From: Anisakis pegreffii
Taxonomy: Eukaryota; Nematoda; Chromadorea; Rhabditida; Anisakidae
DNA length: 64,000 bases
Assembly: GCA_035041965.1 (NCBI GenBank)
Contig: JAPYMA010003068.1
Location: 1-64,000 of the forward strand
Direction of reading: 5' to 3'
Part shown: positions 26,001-41,000 of the stretch, one piece after another
How the letters are laid out: each line of letters starts with the position of its first letter
How positions within the stretch are numbered: position 1 is the first letter of the stretch
Made by a program: the position numbers and the translations under genes
Notes under the pieces: model-generated
Told to the model about the DNA's origin: nothing
The model's database searches: none
The model's input: the letters and a program-made list of their open reading frames with translations, nothing else

Positions 26001-29000
26001 GAGTGAAGAGATCGATCAGTAAGTATGCTTCAGAGGACGCGGATCCAGCGAGCATCAAGCGTTTGAAGCTTCTTCTTGAGTCCATGCACAAAGAACTGCT
26101 CAGTACGAACAACATGTGCATCGAAGTGGACGATGTGAAGCTTTGGGATGACATCACGGCGAGTCTGTATCCGAGCGATGATAAACACGATCACATCGTA
26201 TCGTTATCGCTGTCGGCACAGCCCACTCGCTCGGACTACCCCTATCCAGCTGAACATGCTGTCACCCCGATTCGAGTCTACATATCACGACTGTCACCAT
26301 GGCGTTTGGTGATCACAGTTCTACCAGTATTGCCCAAACATATCTTATCAATCGCTAGCAATAATCAGCAGCAGCAACCGTTCATACCGTTGCTGGTGTA
26401 TCATGTTGATGAACCGTGGATTGCCTATAATCTCTCGCTGCTGACTCCTCTGCCACACAAATTGTTCGTATCGGATAATCGATGCAAAGATAATGACTCA
26501 ACTCTTGCGCATCTCAATAAACAATTGTGCAGTATTCAACAACATCAAACATCGAATGGTTTGTAGTTGGTGCAGCATTCTGATTTGAACCGATCTCGTC
26601 AATAAATGATATGTAAAAATGGGTGATGATTGTTCAGATGAGACATCATCCCGCTTCATTGAGTTGAACTGGCTGTCAGAGGCACGAATCTGTGCTAGTG
26701 AGCACCGAGTCCATACACTCTTCAACTTGCGTTCGTATTGTGAATTCATCGAGGATCAGTTGTTCTCGAGAGCATTCATAAGCGCAGTTTATCGATGCTT
26801 GGTTGAAGGTACTTCAAATACATTTATGCCAGATGATAGTAAAAACATCTGTGATGATGGGCGACGTAATCGATTTCATTGTAGATGTTTATGTACCTTA
26901 CGAGAATCTATTAGAAGCGACTGAGGATCGATGTGAACAGATCAACATTGAAATCGATGGTGTTAATGAATGCATTCGCTCTTTGTGCTCACATTTTGTT
27001 CATTTCACCAGAATGGTTATTATATTTATGTGATAATTATGAATAGTAATAATGATTCTGTTAGCGATATCCTAAGTGATATTATCGACTTCAGAATGAA
27101 ACGTGCTCTTTTAACGATGCATTCGATTATCATCAATTAACAAGCGCAACGGACAGTTGTACTGCTGAACAATGGTTTGTTCAGTTTGATTTCACATGCG
27201 TTATTTGTTGCGAGTAGAGTTGTGGAATAGGAATTGAATGGTTGCAGTGAGGAGCGATCGTGCGAAGATGAACAAGAGGACTATCGTTTAGCGTTCGAAG
27301 AACTCATTTCGAAACATTTCAGGTTTATTCATTTAAGTTTGTGTTACTGATGATGGGAACTGCAAAATTGTGTGCAGTGGTCCCGATCGAACGCTGTGTC
27401 GATGGCCACCGATAGACATATTTTGAGCATTGGTCCGTCTGAATCGGTGGTGATCGAAATTCGTTTTGCTGATGCCACTGACTGAACAGTCCGTTTCGGT
27501 TACGATCGAGGATCATCGATTTTGGGGGCTCCCGAATTTCGGTGGTCTCCGAGGGCCAGCCAGCCAGCCCAGTTTTCGGTTTCGTTCGGTGGCATCGAAA
27601 TTTTTTGCTCGTTTGACAGCAATCGGAGGGTCACTTTCAATTGCGGTCGAGGAACAATGATTTTCGGTAGCCTCCGGCTTTTCGGTGGTCATCGAAGACG
27701 GTTGTTCCAGTTGCTGGCCACCGAAAGCCAATTTTCGGTGCCCACAAATCGAGCAGATCGTTTCGGTTGCAGTCGAGGACGCCGATTTTCGGTGGTCCCC
27801 AACTGAACTCTGTTCGTTACCAATCCATAGAAGCGTTACTAGTCAACGTCTTTTCTGTTCACTTTCAGAAAAGTGCCCAATCTGCCGAACTATTTCTTCT
27901 ACGTCAAAGATGCAAACGCACAATTACCCGTATCTCAGAACAGTGCCAATTTCGTCAGTTTATCTAATTTATGCTCATTCATTACCGTATACTATCGGTG
28001 AAGTTGTCTGAAGAACTATGAAGTAAATAATTTAAGAAAATGAAACTGGAAAGTGGACTGGGAATAGGCTCGCAAAGAGTATTTCAACAGCACACAAGCA
28101 CATATCCATCGCAGTTCCAATCGCGAAGTTCATTCAGTGACGATGTCGAGTTTTGCTATCTGAATGAGGATGATGTGCTGAATTCAGCGTTGATGCCGAG
28201 CGATATTCATAATGCGAATGACATTTTCCTCGATAACACACGTACACATATTCATTTATCGTTTATCGATTTGTTTCAAGTTCGATTCATGTAGTGAATT
28301 GAATTGGAATCTGTGACTGTCGTGTGAACGAATGTCATTCAGAAGAATTCAACGAGCAAAACGAACTCCTCAACACCACTCCCACCAGATCGTCCAGATC
28401 CGTCGAGTCTGCGATGCTTAGCCCAACCTCAGGACGTTCAACACCCAACAGTATGTCGGCCTTGTCCACCTCAGCCACATGCATATCCGAGAGTGAATTG
28501 CTGACGGTCGAGGAGAGCACCATGGACGCCACCCCACTCTTCCTCAACTTTCAGTGCGCTATCCGGTTCCCGGATCAATCCATGTTTACATTTTCGATTG
28601 ACCATCTGCCCTCATGTCTCATCAAACTACTCGAACAATGCCCCAACATACCTCACAATATCACTTCTGGTTCGTTCATCTCATACGTCATTGTCACTGT
28701 TATCGGTCTTCATGATCGATTCAAATGGAATCAATTTATGAACGATACAGTAGTTCATATGCATGCATATTATCATATCAATATGTAACATGAATGAATT
28801 TGAAGCACTCGATCAGATCGAGGTAACACTGGATGTGTACGTGTTGTCATGGCCATCAATCCGCAATATGACTCTAAACGACCACCTCGATTCGGTTCTA
28901 TCCTTATCTCCACTCAACTCATCACCATCCAAACAGCTTTCACCTCTGATCTCAAATACCAATCTTAGATGTTTCGATTTCGAAAATAGCAGTATGCGTG

Positions 29001-32000
29001 ATAACTATGATGATATGAATGTGCAGTTGCCTCAAGCGGTTTGTTTTGTTGATTGGTCATTGTTACGGTATCGATGAGGCTTTACAGTATCAGGCTGCAA
29101 GTGAATGAATGCAATTAAAGGGATGTCGTGCAGTGAACGATTTACGAAATGGAATCTGTAGATTGTTACAAATGGAGAAGACTTTAGTGCTGTCCAGATA
29201 TGCTGATTATCGTGCATCCACTTTACAGGCCATTATCGATTTCATCATTGATGAGGTTTGAGGTTTACAACTGCAGTTTATGAGACGTTATGATGATACG
29301 GAATAAGGTTAAAAGGCGTATGGTATGTTCAGGTAAAGAAAGGACATGACTCGGAGAGAATAAAGAAGAGTAAAGTGAGGATCGTGCTGGTGATGGAGCA
29401 GCAACGAGCACTGAGAATGTTAAAGGAAAGATTGAAGCGACTGAAGTTGGATTATTGTCAGCTGAACCAGGCTGATGGTGATATGTTTTATTGCTGTAAT
29501 ATCAGCGATTTGCATCGATTCGAATCTCTTCGCAGCAAATTGCCATCGTTACGCAGAAGAGTATCATGTGTTGCTCGTAACAAGGTTCTCTTTGATTTCT
29601 ACAGTGCTCTTTCTATTCCAGTCGTCTTGAACTGGATGGTTCCGTTCTAAGCTTCTCAATTGGAACAGTTCGAGAAGAACTACAGAGAACAGAAGGAATG
29701 GAACAATTGAGGGACGGAATTGATTAAAATGTGGAGCAGAATTGTGGAACAGAAACATTACTAATCCAGAGCATTATGCCGTTTAGTGAATGATACGATT
29801 TCTCATAGCGCTATTTTTAGATGACGTTGATGAATCTGGAACCGGCATGATATATTTCGTTTAGAAACTCTAAGTCTTATGCTTCAAGACGGAGGCGAAT
29901 AAAAATCACAGCGTCAATTAAACTGAGATCCCATGTCATCTCCGTAGCGAATAGTGTGGAGTTGTGTTCGAATGAGTCAACGAATGCAACGATTAGGTGC
30001 GATTGTATTTTGTTGAGCAGTTTAACTGAGCTCATCGAGTGTTGTAATGAGTAGATGCGCTCCGATAGAAATTTTGTGAATGATTTGAGTTCGGATATAG
30101 TAGACGATACCGACTCTGTGTAGTTTACGTAAGATTGATTCATTAGCAAATATGAGCTGGAATAAGTAGACAGTTAATACCGCAGAACAAAGATGTCAAT
30201 AATGGGTGATGTTATGAGTATAATAATGAGGGTGCGTTTTCTGGACGAGACGTGGGGAAAGGAAGAAGACATGTGAATTTGGTTGAAGAGGAAAAAACTG
30301 TCGAGTGAGTAAAATACGAGTTGACGATTGACCAAACGACCGACCGGGTTGAGGCTCACTAAGGGAAGCAGTTTACTCGATAGAAAGGTAGTAAGAATGA
30401 ACGGGATAAAGATAGACGGTGAAGGAGCGAATTTGATTCAAGCACACCGAAATTGAAAGCAAGCAGCAATGATTTATATTAATAGATTTGGTGTTATGGA
30501 TAAGATAAGGAATCAGTCGAAGATAGGCGAACGACATGATGCATTACATTACACATTACAAAATTTTCAATATATTTGTGAGGAAGGTGAAATGTTGAGA
30601 TAGGATATGGACAGTACAGTACAAGGCGAAGCGTTATCATAAGAACGAATAGAAATGACATTATTCTCTACTGTGAATTGTATAATTCACGACAGTCTAT
30701 GAACATGACATGTGATCATCTAGAGTAGTGATGTTTCTGTTCCAATGAAACTGTTCTGTTGCTGTTGTCCTCTTCCAAGGAAAGAACAGAACGGTTCTTG
30801 AAGAAAACATGAAGAGTCCGGTGGAACAGAACAAGTGAAGGGCGGAATCGAACCTTGTTGCCGAAAGCATAGTGGAACATCACAAGTCTATTGGTTAATT
30901 GAGTGGTAGCAATTGCAGACTGAATATATCGAACGAAATAGCAATTTGACGGAAGCTTGTGCATGCCAATCTGCAAGTAATGTGAATGTGAATCGAAATG
31001 AAGATGAGTCGTTTGCATCGAACGTGAAAGCATCTCATATACAAAAGTCCCGATTCAGTACCGATGCGATATTGGAACATCATCACCACGACGATGCGTC
31101 GTCGCGGTGTAATCTGCAGCCAGATGCGCCCAAACTGGACAGGTTTCGTTGTGCTTTTTGTTGTTGTGTAATATATCGCATCAAGGTAAGTTCACTTGTG
31201 AAATGAGCTATTTTTATTGTTTATTGCATTGCAGATCGAGTATATCTTCTGGAATATCTTCATGTGAATTACCAATCAAAAGAACGAAATCTACCGTAAA
31301 AGGTTACTCACTCGATATCAAATACATACTAACCACTCACTCACTGGCTTTTCGGTTATACCATGGGTCCCCAGGAGGGGGGGAGTTACCCATTTTGGAT
31401 AATTTGTGGGTGTCTGATGGGGTAATGGAGGGAATCGGGAAATTAGTTCTGATAATATGAATGGAATTAGTAAATTATTGTGGCGGAAGTGGGGGTAATG
31501 ACGGCCCGCCGGACCATCCAACGGGGTAATGGAGCACCCAAGCATAGGACCACTGATATGTACTGTTGTTATTATTATTGTTATTCATCCTTCATTATTT
31601 ATATGTATATTTTATTATCGACTATAACCGTTGAGTTGTATTTAATTGATTGTTTCTAATGATGTACAGATTACGAGAATCTTCACCCGATTCAGTCAGC
31701 GCTATTCAATGATTCGATGTCGCAACTACGACGGCAGGAGTTGAATGATTTTTGGATCATTTTGACTGTTGAGCCTCATGAAGCGAATATTTACTTTTGT
31801 CAACGGTTTCTTTTACTCATTCTTAAATCACTAAAAGCCTCTTCAATAACTAATAGCATCACAATGAGCATGTTCTGCATCCGATTTTGAGTGATGATCA
31901 GCTCGCAAATCGCATTCTCGCTTCTCATCTTCCATTCCTCTTCCAAACCGTCGATGATCATTATGGTGCTCTTGTTGTACAGTTTTCCAATGCACTTCAT

Positions 32001-35000
32001 GCTGTCCATGTCTGTTTAATCCCTGTCCAATCAAACTTTCTTCCTGTCATGCTTTCAATCAGATCCATAACTTTCGTGACCCCCCCAATCAATCATCAGC
32101 TCTACGATTGGTTTCATTAACCATGGTCAACACCGCCCGCTTTCATTCTATATATCAACGTATAAATTTATATACCGGATATGAGAATTCGATTTAATTT
32201 AGATATGCTCATCTACATACAGCAGTCTATGAGAGTTTATGTAAAGCAATTGAAGAGCAATGTCGATTTGTGAATCAGGTCAGTGCTTTATTCATTATCT
32301 TATCTTAGATTGACTGTTTTGATCATATTTGAATGAAGTTTGATATTGATGTATAAGTATAGAGACTGATGAAGGAATGATTAAATTTAGGAATTGTTAT
32401 TGGATAAGATGCAACGGAGTGGTGAATGTGATAGTTTGTTGGTGGATGATGAGACTTTGTCTCGAAAATTGGGCAGAGATGAAACAGTGAAGGAGATTAG
32501 CGATAGGTTCGCCTCGAATCGGGATGGGAACGTAAAGAATACAAATGGAAATGGGATTATACCAAACACAAAGTTGACTCGTCACTATATCTCCACACAA
32601 AGAATTATAAATGCTGTCAGGAATTATAGCACTTGTGAGTTGTTTTTTGATTGAATTGTTTAATCCACTGATTGTTTGGTGTTCATTTATGAGTTGGTTA
32701 CAGCAACATCTTCGTCGTCGTCGGAACGAGGAGAAGTGCTCGATCCGGTGAATATCCTGTCGGAGTTCGCTCGAATCGAATACCCGATCGGTCATTTTGC
32801 TTGTGATGTCGTCGATCATCATTTCTTTTTCGTTCATCCTCGACTGCAAAACTACAAACCTTTATCTTCCATCCAAACCTCAAGTAGCAGTGCTTCTTTT
32901 GGTGTGTTTTACTGCCTCAACTATCACTCATTCTCTTCTTATTATTATTACTGTTATTGTTATGATTGTTGCATTGTATAATTGTGCATTCAGCAATTGG
33001 ATTCGAAGCACTACGTCAGGCAATCGAGCGATTTGCGGTGCGTAATCGTCGTAATATGTATGTGTTTCGAGAGGTGGACAGTAGTCATGTGTTCTACATG
33101 AGATTACATATGAGTCTGAACAGTGTTCGAGAGAATTGCGTCTTTGATATGCACAAATATTCGTGGATGAAGGATGTGAGTGTGTTTGTTTATTGGGATG
33201 GAGTGTGAGGCGCGAATTGATCAGTGAGTACGTTTGTGATAATTCAGCTGAACGAAATGCTTCAAAAGAATATATTGTTGACGATTCACGGCATCCATCA
33301 GCCCGGTAAGGACCTAAAGGCGATCATCGAAGCAATGCAGAAACGCCTCGATATCAAAGTACTCGATGAGATTACAAATACGCTCCATAAGACGCCTCAA
33401 ACGAGGCTTACGCCTGAGGATGTTATGGTATTATTATTATGATTTTATTATTATTATTATATTATTATTACTATACCTCATGACATTCTCAGTATGAAAA
33501 ATTTGATTGAATCGATGACCAACCAAATTATGTGTGGTAAATGAATGCAAATTGAAGTTTATTCAACGTGATCCATGTCAACCGGACGCAGTCTACCATT
33601 GCACTTTGCCAATGTACACAGAGGAATACCTCGGCTCGTTGTACTTCTACATCAAACAACAGATGCTAACGTTCTGCATCAGTGCCCGCTTCAGAGATTG
33701 TGCTCATCCATCTAACCACTCATCATCAGCAAATCAAAGAACTCATTTCTATCCATACATTCATCGTAATGATGATGACTGTAGTGATTATCAAACGTCT
33801 TTCTTTATCATCAACCGACCGTCATCAAAAGGCAGTTCAAGTTTAGGTTGGCTTCATTGAATTGATTCGCTATCGACGATACCCAAAATGTGACAATAAT
33901 AAATAATATGATATCATTAAAAGGAGTGGCTTGTGTGGAGTGTCGACTGGTGGATGTGAATGGGGAATGCAAACGGCACTTGAAATATGCACAGTTCACA
34001 ACCGCCATCCATTCACAATTGTATCCTGGTGGAGGGAACAAGCTGAGAGGTTGGTCGGTGGAGCGATTCCACGAATTGACCAGGTGCATCAACCGATCGT
34101 TGAATCCCAACGATTCAATGAGTTCACCTCACTGTGAGTCGTCATCAAATACATTCGTTGTTCAGCAATTACCCGAACCGGACAATTTGCCGGAAAACAT
34201 TTTGCCTAACGACAGTTTGTCTAAAGACACACTGCTTGAAAGACGGTTTTTAAAAAAATGGGTATTTTGCCTGATAAGCAAATTGTCCTTCGGCAATGAG
34301 TTTTTAGGTAAATTCTCCGGCTACCAGCAATTGTTTTAGCCAGTATTGAGTGATTTTGTTACAGCCAACAAAGTGAATACATATGTGGAATTCAACGTAT
34401 GGCGTTGTGGTGATGTGGGTCTGTCTTCGTTGAATTCTCGTTTCAGATTATCCGTTCAACAGGTATCGCCTCTCACTTCTCTATTTACTTCTATCTATAT
34501 TCAATGGCATGACCAGGATTTTTTCCAGAAAGGAGCACAAAATAGTCTAGTCCATAAAGATAGCCGAATTTTTAATTTAGACGCGGCGAATGTTTCTACG
34601 TTTGATTTTTACTTCTCCCTCCCATATTTTCTTTTTCTCGTTCTTTTTCCCACTCCCTCCTTCCTTACCTGTCCTTCTTTTGCCTCCTTGTCTGCCTCTC
34701 TTTTTTCCAGCGGGTAGGGAATACACTGCTGTCCATACCTAATAAAATAACAATAACAATCTGCAATAACAATCAGGCATTATGCGACCTAGTGACTGAG
34801 TTCGGTCTATTGGGTAATGCAGTGCTGGATTGTCACTCTTCGCCGTTCAATGCATCCTCAAATGCAGCATCCATATCGTCCCGAAGACGTCCCGAACGAC
34901 ATCCCACTCCTTTGAGGTTCGTTGTAGTTGTGTACATATGTGGTATTCTATGCAAATAAATGATGCTAGTTATTATTGTTATTCAAGAAAACGCTCGTCG

Positions 35001-38000
35001 AGTGATGCGTTACTAGCACCGGGAGTGCTATCCCCAACAAAAGTGGACAATTTACATCAGTCATCGAATAGCACCATTAACACTACCGCTAAACAGTCAC
35101 AACAAAGTCAGTTGCTGAATCGGAACGAATTGATACGTCGATCGGCGCAATCAACGCAAACCGTGTTCAATTTCGAAGAGAATAAACGGAACTCGTTAAC
35201 GGGTCTAACGAATATCAGTTACGTTTCATTTCATCGTTTATTATTTGAGTGAATTACGATAAGGTGGATTGGACGAAGGCGATAAGGTGGATTGGACGAA
35301 ATTATATGAATTAGGACAGGGAAGGAAAGTCGGATACGGACGGTTTGGCTCTGTTTTTCTGTTTGTGACAGTTATCTCAAGTCTACTTTTGTTTCACTTA
35401 CAACTGTCAGTTCAGATCCGGGATTGAGCGCGAGTAGTGAAGATACGCATAGAAATGAGTTGGGCATCGGGGTAATGACCCCGTCGATATTCGTGAACCG
35501 TCAGTTCAGTGGGGTTGCTCGCGAATGGTTCGATCACATGGTATCAGAGGTCAAGAATCTGAATGATCAACAATTTTCGCTGAAGAAGTTCATGTTCCAT
35601 TTGGACAGTGATCATTCTGCTAGAAAGGTTATTTTTGTTGTTGTTATGATTGAGATTCATTAACTGCTTCAAATGTGCTCAATTAATTAATCGATTAATT
35701 AAGATATGCAAAGTGATAAGTGATCGATTGAAGTTGATACTGAAACGTGAAACGATAACATTGTGTCATCTGGAATCGAATACGTCGAAACGATACTCAG
35801 CTGTGCAGTGTGCTGAGTCGTTTGATCAACCGTTCACCGTTGGTTTTCTGATTTGATTGATTGTATGTGACTGGCATCTGCATCTATTAATCAACTCATC
35901 GAATGTTTTACATACTGCAGAGTGATGATGGTCGCATAGTAGACTCAGAGAATGTGGACATAAGTTTGATGTTAATTGCGTATCGTACCGACTACTGCGA
36001 TGCTCTTTTACATTTCAACAGTAGCAGTTCTACTGATACTGACTCCAGTAGTGCTCAGATACCTCAAAGATTATCTGAGGTGATCGATAATGGAGGTTAC
36101 TTTTTAGTATTGAACAGTTCAATTGTTATATTCGATTTGATATATTCGAGAGTGATGCACTATGAACGGGAATTCGTCAGTTTCTTTGTTTATGCAGAGT
36201 GGGCCAAAATGATCTGATACATTTTTAGGTATTAAACCAATAGATGTGTCACATCATTTTGGCCCAACCTGTATTTTGTATTGAGTTGAATATGTTTAAT
36301 CGGTTCATTGAACGAATGATAATAATGATAAAAATCGTTTTTAAGATAATTCATTCCGATTCTATCCGCAGCTGTCTCCATTTGTACCAAGACAACAGTT
36401 ACTCTTCTTTATTGTCCGTGGTGAAGTGGTTCGTTTTGTTCATATTTGTTCTTCATTCAGATCAATCAACACCATTACTGTGAATGCAATTGCAGGCATC
36501 GTTGTACTTGTATAATTACTCGAGCAAAAAAGCGGAATGTGTGCACAAACTGTTCTTGAATGTGATCAGATGGCAGAATGCACGATCGAGGTTGTTGCGT
36601 GAGATCGGTCTGCAAAAGATGGGCATCACACACCTGTTCGCATCGCTCTCACTATCACCGTACAGTCAGCACTACAGTAAACGTTCATCGCTCTCACAGC
36701 AAATCTCATCGCCACCAATACTGCTCTGGTTGAACGCTTCGCTCCTCTACAAATACGACTACTTCGCATTCAACGCGGATTCAACGTCGTCATGCCATCA
36801 CATCTCTTCGGATGTCACTGGCAAGCAGACATCCCCTGATCGGTACTTACTTTCAATTACTCTTCATTTCTATTATTTCGTCTGTCAACTTTATTTAACA
36901 ATTTGCAGCACGTTCACCACTAATGAAATGCTGAATGCGAATCAACTTCGACTCCGCATCAAATTGTACCGTTACTCGAATGCTTCCTTCTTGGCCATTA
37001 ATTTGAGACCGACCTTCTTCGAGGACCAATGTGAACAGATGTTAATGATTGAAAATGAGGTTCCTTTGTTGATCATTTATTAATACATGCGTCGTATACG
37101 CATGATGAACAATGAATAAATGATGTAAGATTAAGATAAGCGGCCTAATGGATGATCATGATCGATTCAATATGGTGCACGAGTCGCTGCTGAATGGACT
37201 GAATGAGATCAGTGAGAAGGATTTGATATTGATCACGATGCGAAGTCGGGAGGTGCATTATGTTAAGTCGCCTCTATTGTTATTTCCTCGCTGGAGACGA
37301 CTCATTGCCGCCATTCGATTTTCGACTGAGAACAGAAAGTTGGTTTTTGTTGTTATAGAAGTTGACTTGTCTTTTGGCGATGCTAATAGTAGTGAAAGTA
37401 ATTAACGATGAAAAATTTTAAGTGATTTCCGACACTCTCTGATAGAAGATGCATCAACGCGACGTGCAAGTGGCTCGAAACTATCGAAATATGAAGCACC
37501 GTTGCATTACCCGGGCAAAGTTCGTACTTATTAGTGCATATGATGATTTTCTAGTAGTGCTCTTGTTCATTCTGCTTATGGTAAGATGTGTGTGTTGCGG
37601 GGAAAGAAGAAAACTCGGAGAGCAGATTTGCAGTAAGATACCCAGAAAATGCGGTCATTTTGAAAAATGTCGGGAATGTGGAAACGGGGATGGGGTTCCT
37701 ATTCGTCACGTCGAACTGTTGATGATGACTGTTAACAGGGCGATTAAGAGGGTATTCCACCCTTACAAGGGCTCCAGCACGTGGTCCCTTCCAGCGTTTT
37801 GGCGTCGAGAAGGAATTTGGAGAGCAAGAATCGCTCCGATTATGTGGCTATGGAACCGAAGTCTCCATGAGCAATAGGAAGGCTCAGTGCACAGATATGG
37901 AACTTCCAAATCGTGAAAGAAAGATTATTAAAAAATAGATTACAGTAACGTGGCAATATTGTTATATGGATGTAAGGACTAGCTAGATCATGAATTCAAG

Positions 38001-41000
38001 TGCTTCAAGCATCCAGTTCCTTCCGTTTATTGACTATTGGGGATGTCCTGTTTTCATAAGTTTTCTCTTGTAATTTGTAAATTCGGTGTCTGTGCACTGA
38101 TCCTGCATACTACTACTCACGAAGTTTTTGAATTCATAGCTAAATGAACAGAGCGTTTCTTGCTCATCTAAATTCTTTCCTTGATGACGGCATGGCGGCG
38201 TGAAACGCAGAAACTTTCCAAGGGACCACGCCTTTTGGCCTGTGCAAAGGCGATTTCTCTTCAACAATCGTTGCAGTCAAGCATATAATTATAATAACGG
38301 TAATGATAATGATAGTGCTGAAATTTGTAGTTTCGTTCAACGACGACCATACCAACAACACTCTTATCAGATTCGTCGAATTATGCAACCGTGATACCGT
38401 GTCATCAGCAGCACATCACACTGACTGATATTCATCCGTCACATTTACGTCGTTTGACCGATGAGGATGATCCGTGTTGTTTGAAGATTCAGTTCATGCT
38501 TGTTGAGGTTGGCGCCTTGGTGAAATTTGGTGATCGATTTACCTGAAGTTGGGATATCAGTGATTGTTGATAATGGAATGTTGTTGTAGAGTTATGTGGA
38601 GTATGTGAAAAGACTCGGATGGCAGTTCGTGAACGTCAATGAAGTGAGCATTCCGAACTTGAAAAAGAATCCGTACACTCTGCGATATGATATGCAGGTT
38701 TGAGTTTTGCTTGATTCATCTACATATCACAGATTATTTACAGTCTGCTCCAGATGGGTCATAAGCGATCAAGTAGATGCTATTTTAATTGCAATACTTC
38801 AGAACACTCAATGCTCACCGAACATATGGCTGTTTAAAGTTGCGTTGGGTGGTATTATATTCCTTCATCTCACTTTTGTTGAACCCTATTTCAGGTCTGT
38901 TTTTACAGTTTGTTTTGATTGTTGTGTGTGTGATTCATAGATATATGACAGGTTGTTGTTGATTGCCGTATGTAATGAGAATAAAACAACGTTAAGTGTT
39001 CGTATACTGGTGTGGAACAGATCGCAATTGAGTAATGTGATTTCGATCGAAGAGAACGGAGGCAATCAAACGGATGAATTGAGGGAATTGGAAATAATGA
39101 AGGACGAGATGGTTTTGAAAGGACATGTTCATTCGTTCACGTACGACTTCCATCTGAGAATGGTGGCCACTTATCTGGTTGGTGGACAGCAGGTATGTGG
39201 TTTGATTGCAGTATTTATGAGGAAGACGTGTAAAGTAATGTGAATTCTCAATTTAAAGGTGCTCTTCAATCAAGGCTATAATACAAACGCGTTCTTGATT
39301 GATTTCCTTCAATACTATGGATGTAGACCACCGTATGCTCGAAACTGTGTCTACGAAGAACGAGTTGGTTTTATTGTGTTATTAGTCTATTATTTAGTCT
39401 GATCTTGAACTGTGAATCACTCACTTCATTGAAACAATTCACACTACTGTGATGGTTTCTCGTGAATGAGTTATTATTCGACTTTAATTCCCCACCGCGC
39501 ATGCATGTTTTGAGATGCGGGTGGGTTCGTGGGTTCATTTGGTCGTTTTCAATAGTAATGATTTTACGATGAATGCGAAAGCACCTGAGAAGTCTTCAAA
39601 AGGGCGTCTTTCCATTTTTTCATAAGTAGGAAGCTTCATTGTATTTGCTCACAAACACATTCTGAAGGCACATAAGTGATCTGTGCGATTGGAGTGCTTA
39701 TTTTGTTCGTTTCCTTAGCTGACTTTTACAACATCTGAGAGCGTTTCCTCGACTAGCAATCTGAGGACGCGTTTGATGGTATAAACGAGTTTGATTGATG
39801 GCGAATAAAGATTATTGAATGAGACTGTGTTCAGGTGGAGTTCACGGGTTTGCCGGTGGATGCAGTGTTGATATGGGAGTATTTCCTGGTGGAGAGGACA
39901 AGTGAATGGAGAGTGGTGCGATTGAAACCGTTGAATGAGGATGCATCAGATCAGTTCATGCTCGTTTCTGAACAGTGCAAGGTTCCTTTCAGCATGATTA
40001 ATTGATTCCATTCATAAATGGTATCATATGCAACAGTGTTGTTTCATTACACTAGTTTTACATCACTGTTCTGATCAGTCTGTTGTGTTGATCAGTTGGT
40101 CACCCATGATCACTTATTATTCTTGATTAAGCAATACTTTGGACAAGCCTACAAAGCCACTCGTGTTGTCCTTCACGATCAACAATCCAAACAATCGTAT
40201 GATCGCTTTTGTTTACCCATCAAATTCTATATCATCCTTGTGGCCAGTGAAAAGAGTTCGTTTCAATATGATCCTCATTAACATTAATATCGATTCAGTT
40301 GAACATTCGTTTTTTAACAGTACTCTTATTTATTATCCATATATTGATCATTCATCTTTATCGATAAATAAGCGAATGAAGTTTAGCTGAACCGTTCACG
40401 GAGAATATCAATTATGAATCGGATGTGCAGGTGAACCATGAAATGGGTGAATTCAAAGAGATGCTGCAGATAACGAAGGATGATGAGAACGAAATTGATG
40501 ACAGCAGTAATATTTCATCACAATTAGATTTCACTTCGTAAGTCTTGCTTTGTTCACTTTTTGTGAATGTAACAAATGTGTGCTGATATGATGTGATATA
40601 ATAGTGATAAGCTCACAGGAACGATAGATCAGAATCGGAGTCGTGGTCAGCCACTCCGAATGGTCGTCGTCGTTTCTGCAGTGGTGATCACATAGCGTCA
40701 ACGCGTGTCGCTGAAGTCGCACGTAAGTTGTCAACAGGTTATACGGCTTTTTGATTGATTGTTCACATTTGAAAGTTGTCTAGTGATTATTTTGATTGAT
40801 CAGTTGCGCACAAGACACGTTCAGGAACAGACACTACAAGTCGATCGGCAGATCGTTACCCAGCAACCAATGAGAACACCAACCCCAGATTGTCAATCCA
40901 GAAGAGTGCACCTCGACGGCATCGAAAGCAACTCTCGAATTGGCTTTGTATGTCTTGTCTTTGTATTTGTATGTAAATGTTCATAAATATAAAGGAATAA

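Larger units (their letters stand above)
25527..33846 (+). other. szt2: szt2 exon list, exons 21-41
   Basis: Proposed exons: 25527-25773, 26034-26558, 26638-26808, 26885-27015, 27095-27174, 27248-27322, 27869-27986, 28037-28241, 28343-28669, 28806-29038, 29121-29255, 29333-29584, 30919-31142, 31235-31302, 31670-31805, 32203-32278, 32391-32634, 32704-32901, 32994-33175, 33248-33427, 33558-33846. Phases match throughout. Exon 30 encodes ALDQIEVTLDVYVLSWPS, a family landmark. Exons 39-41 hold the best-conserved block of the whole protein. Intron 32 (29585-30918, 1.3 kb) shows nothing recognisable. Confidence 0.82.

Noticed and set aside
26003..26566. 187-codon frame taken as a stand-alone gene starting at its own ATG
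   Set aside because: From 26034 it continues szt2 exon 21 in phase through a cttcag acceptor; its first ten codons are intron.
27513..28011. Overlapping frames of 72-108 codons on both strands rich in Ser, Arg and Gly
   Set aside because: They fall in the MITE at 27345-27806; only 27869-27986 is a real szt2 exon and it uses another frame.
37449..37877. 142-codon plus-strand frame with several Cys and Trp, like a transposon fragment
   Set aside because: Only 37449-37523 fits szt2 exon 52; the rest lies in intron 52, has no recognised motif and is likely chance or an old repeat.
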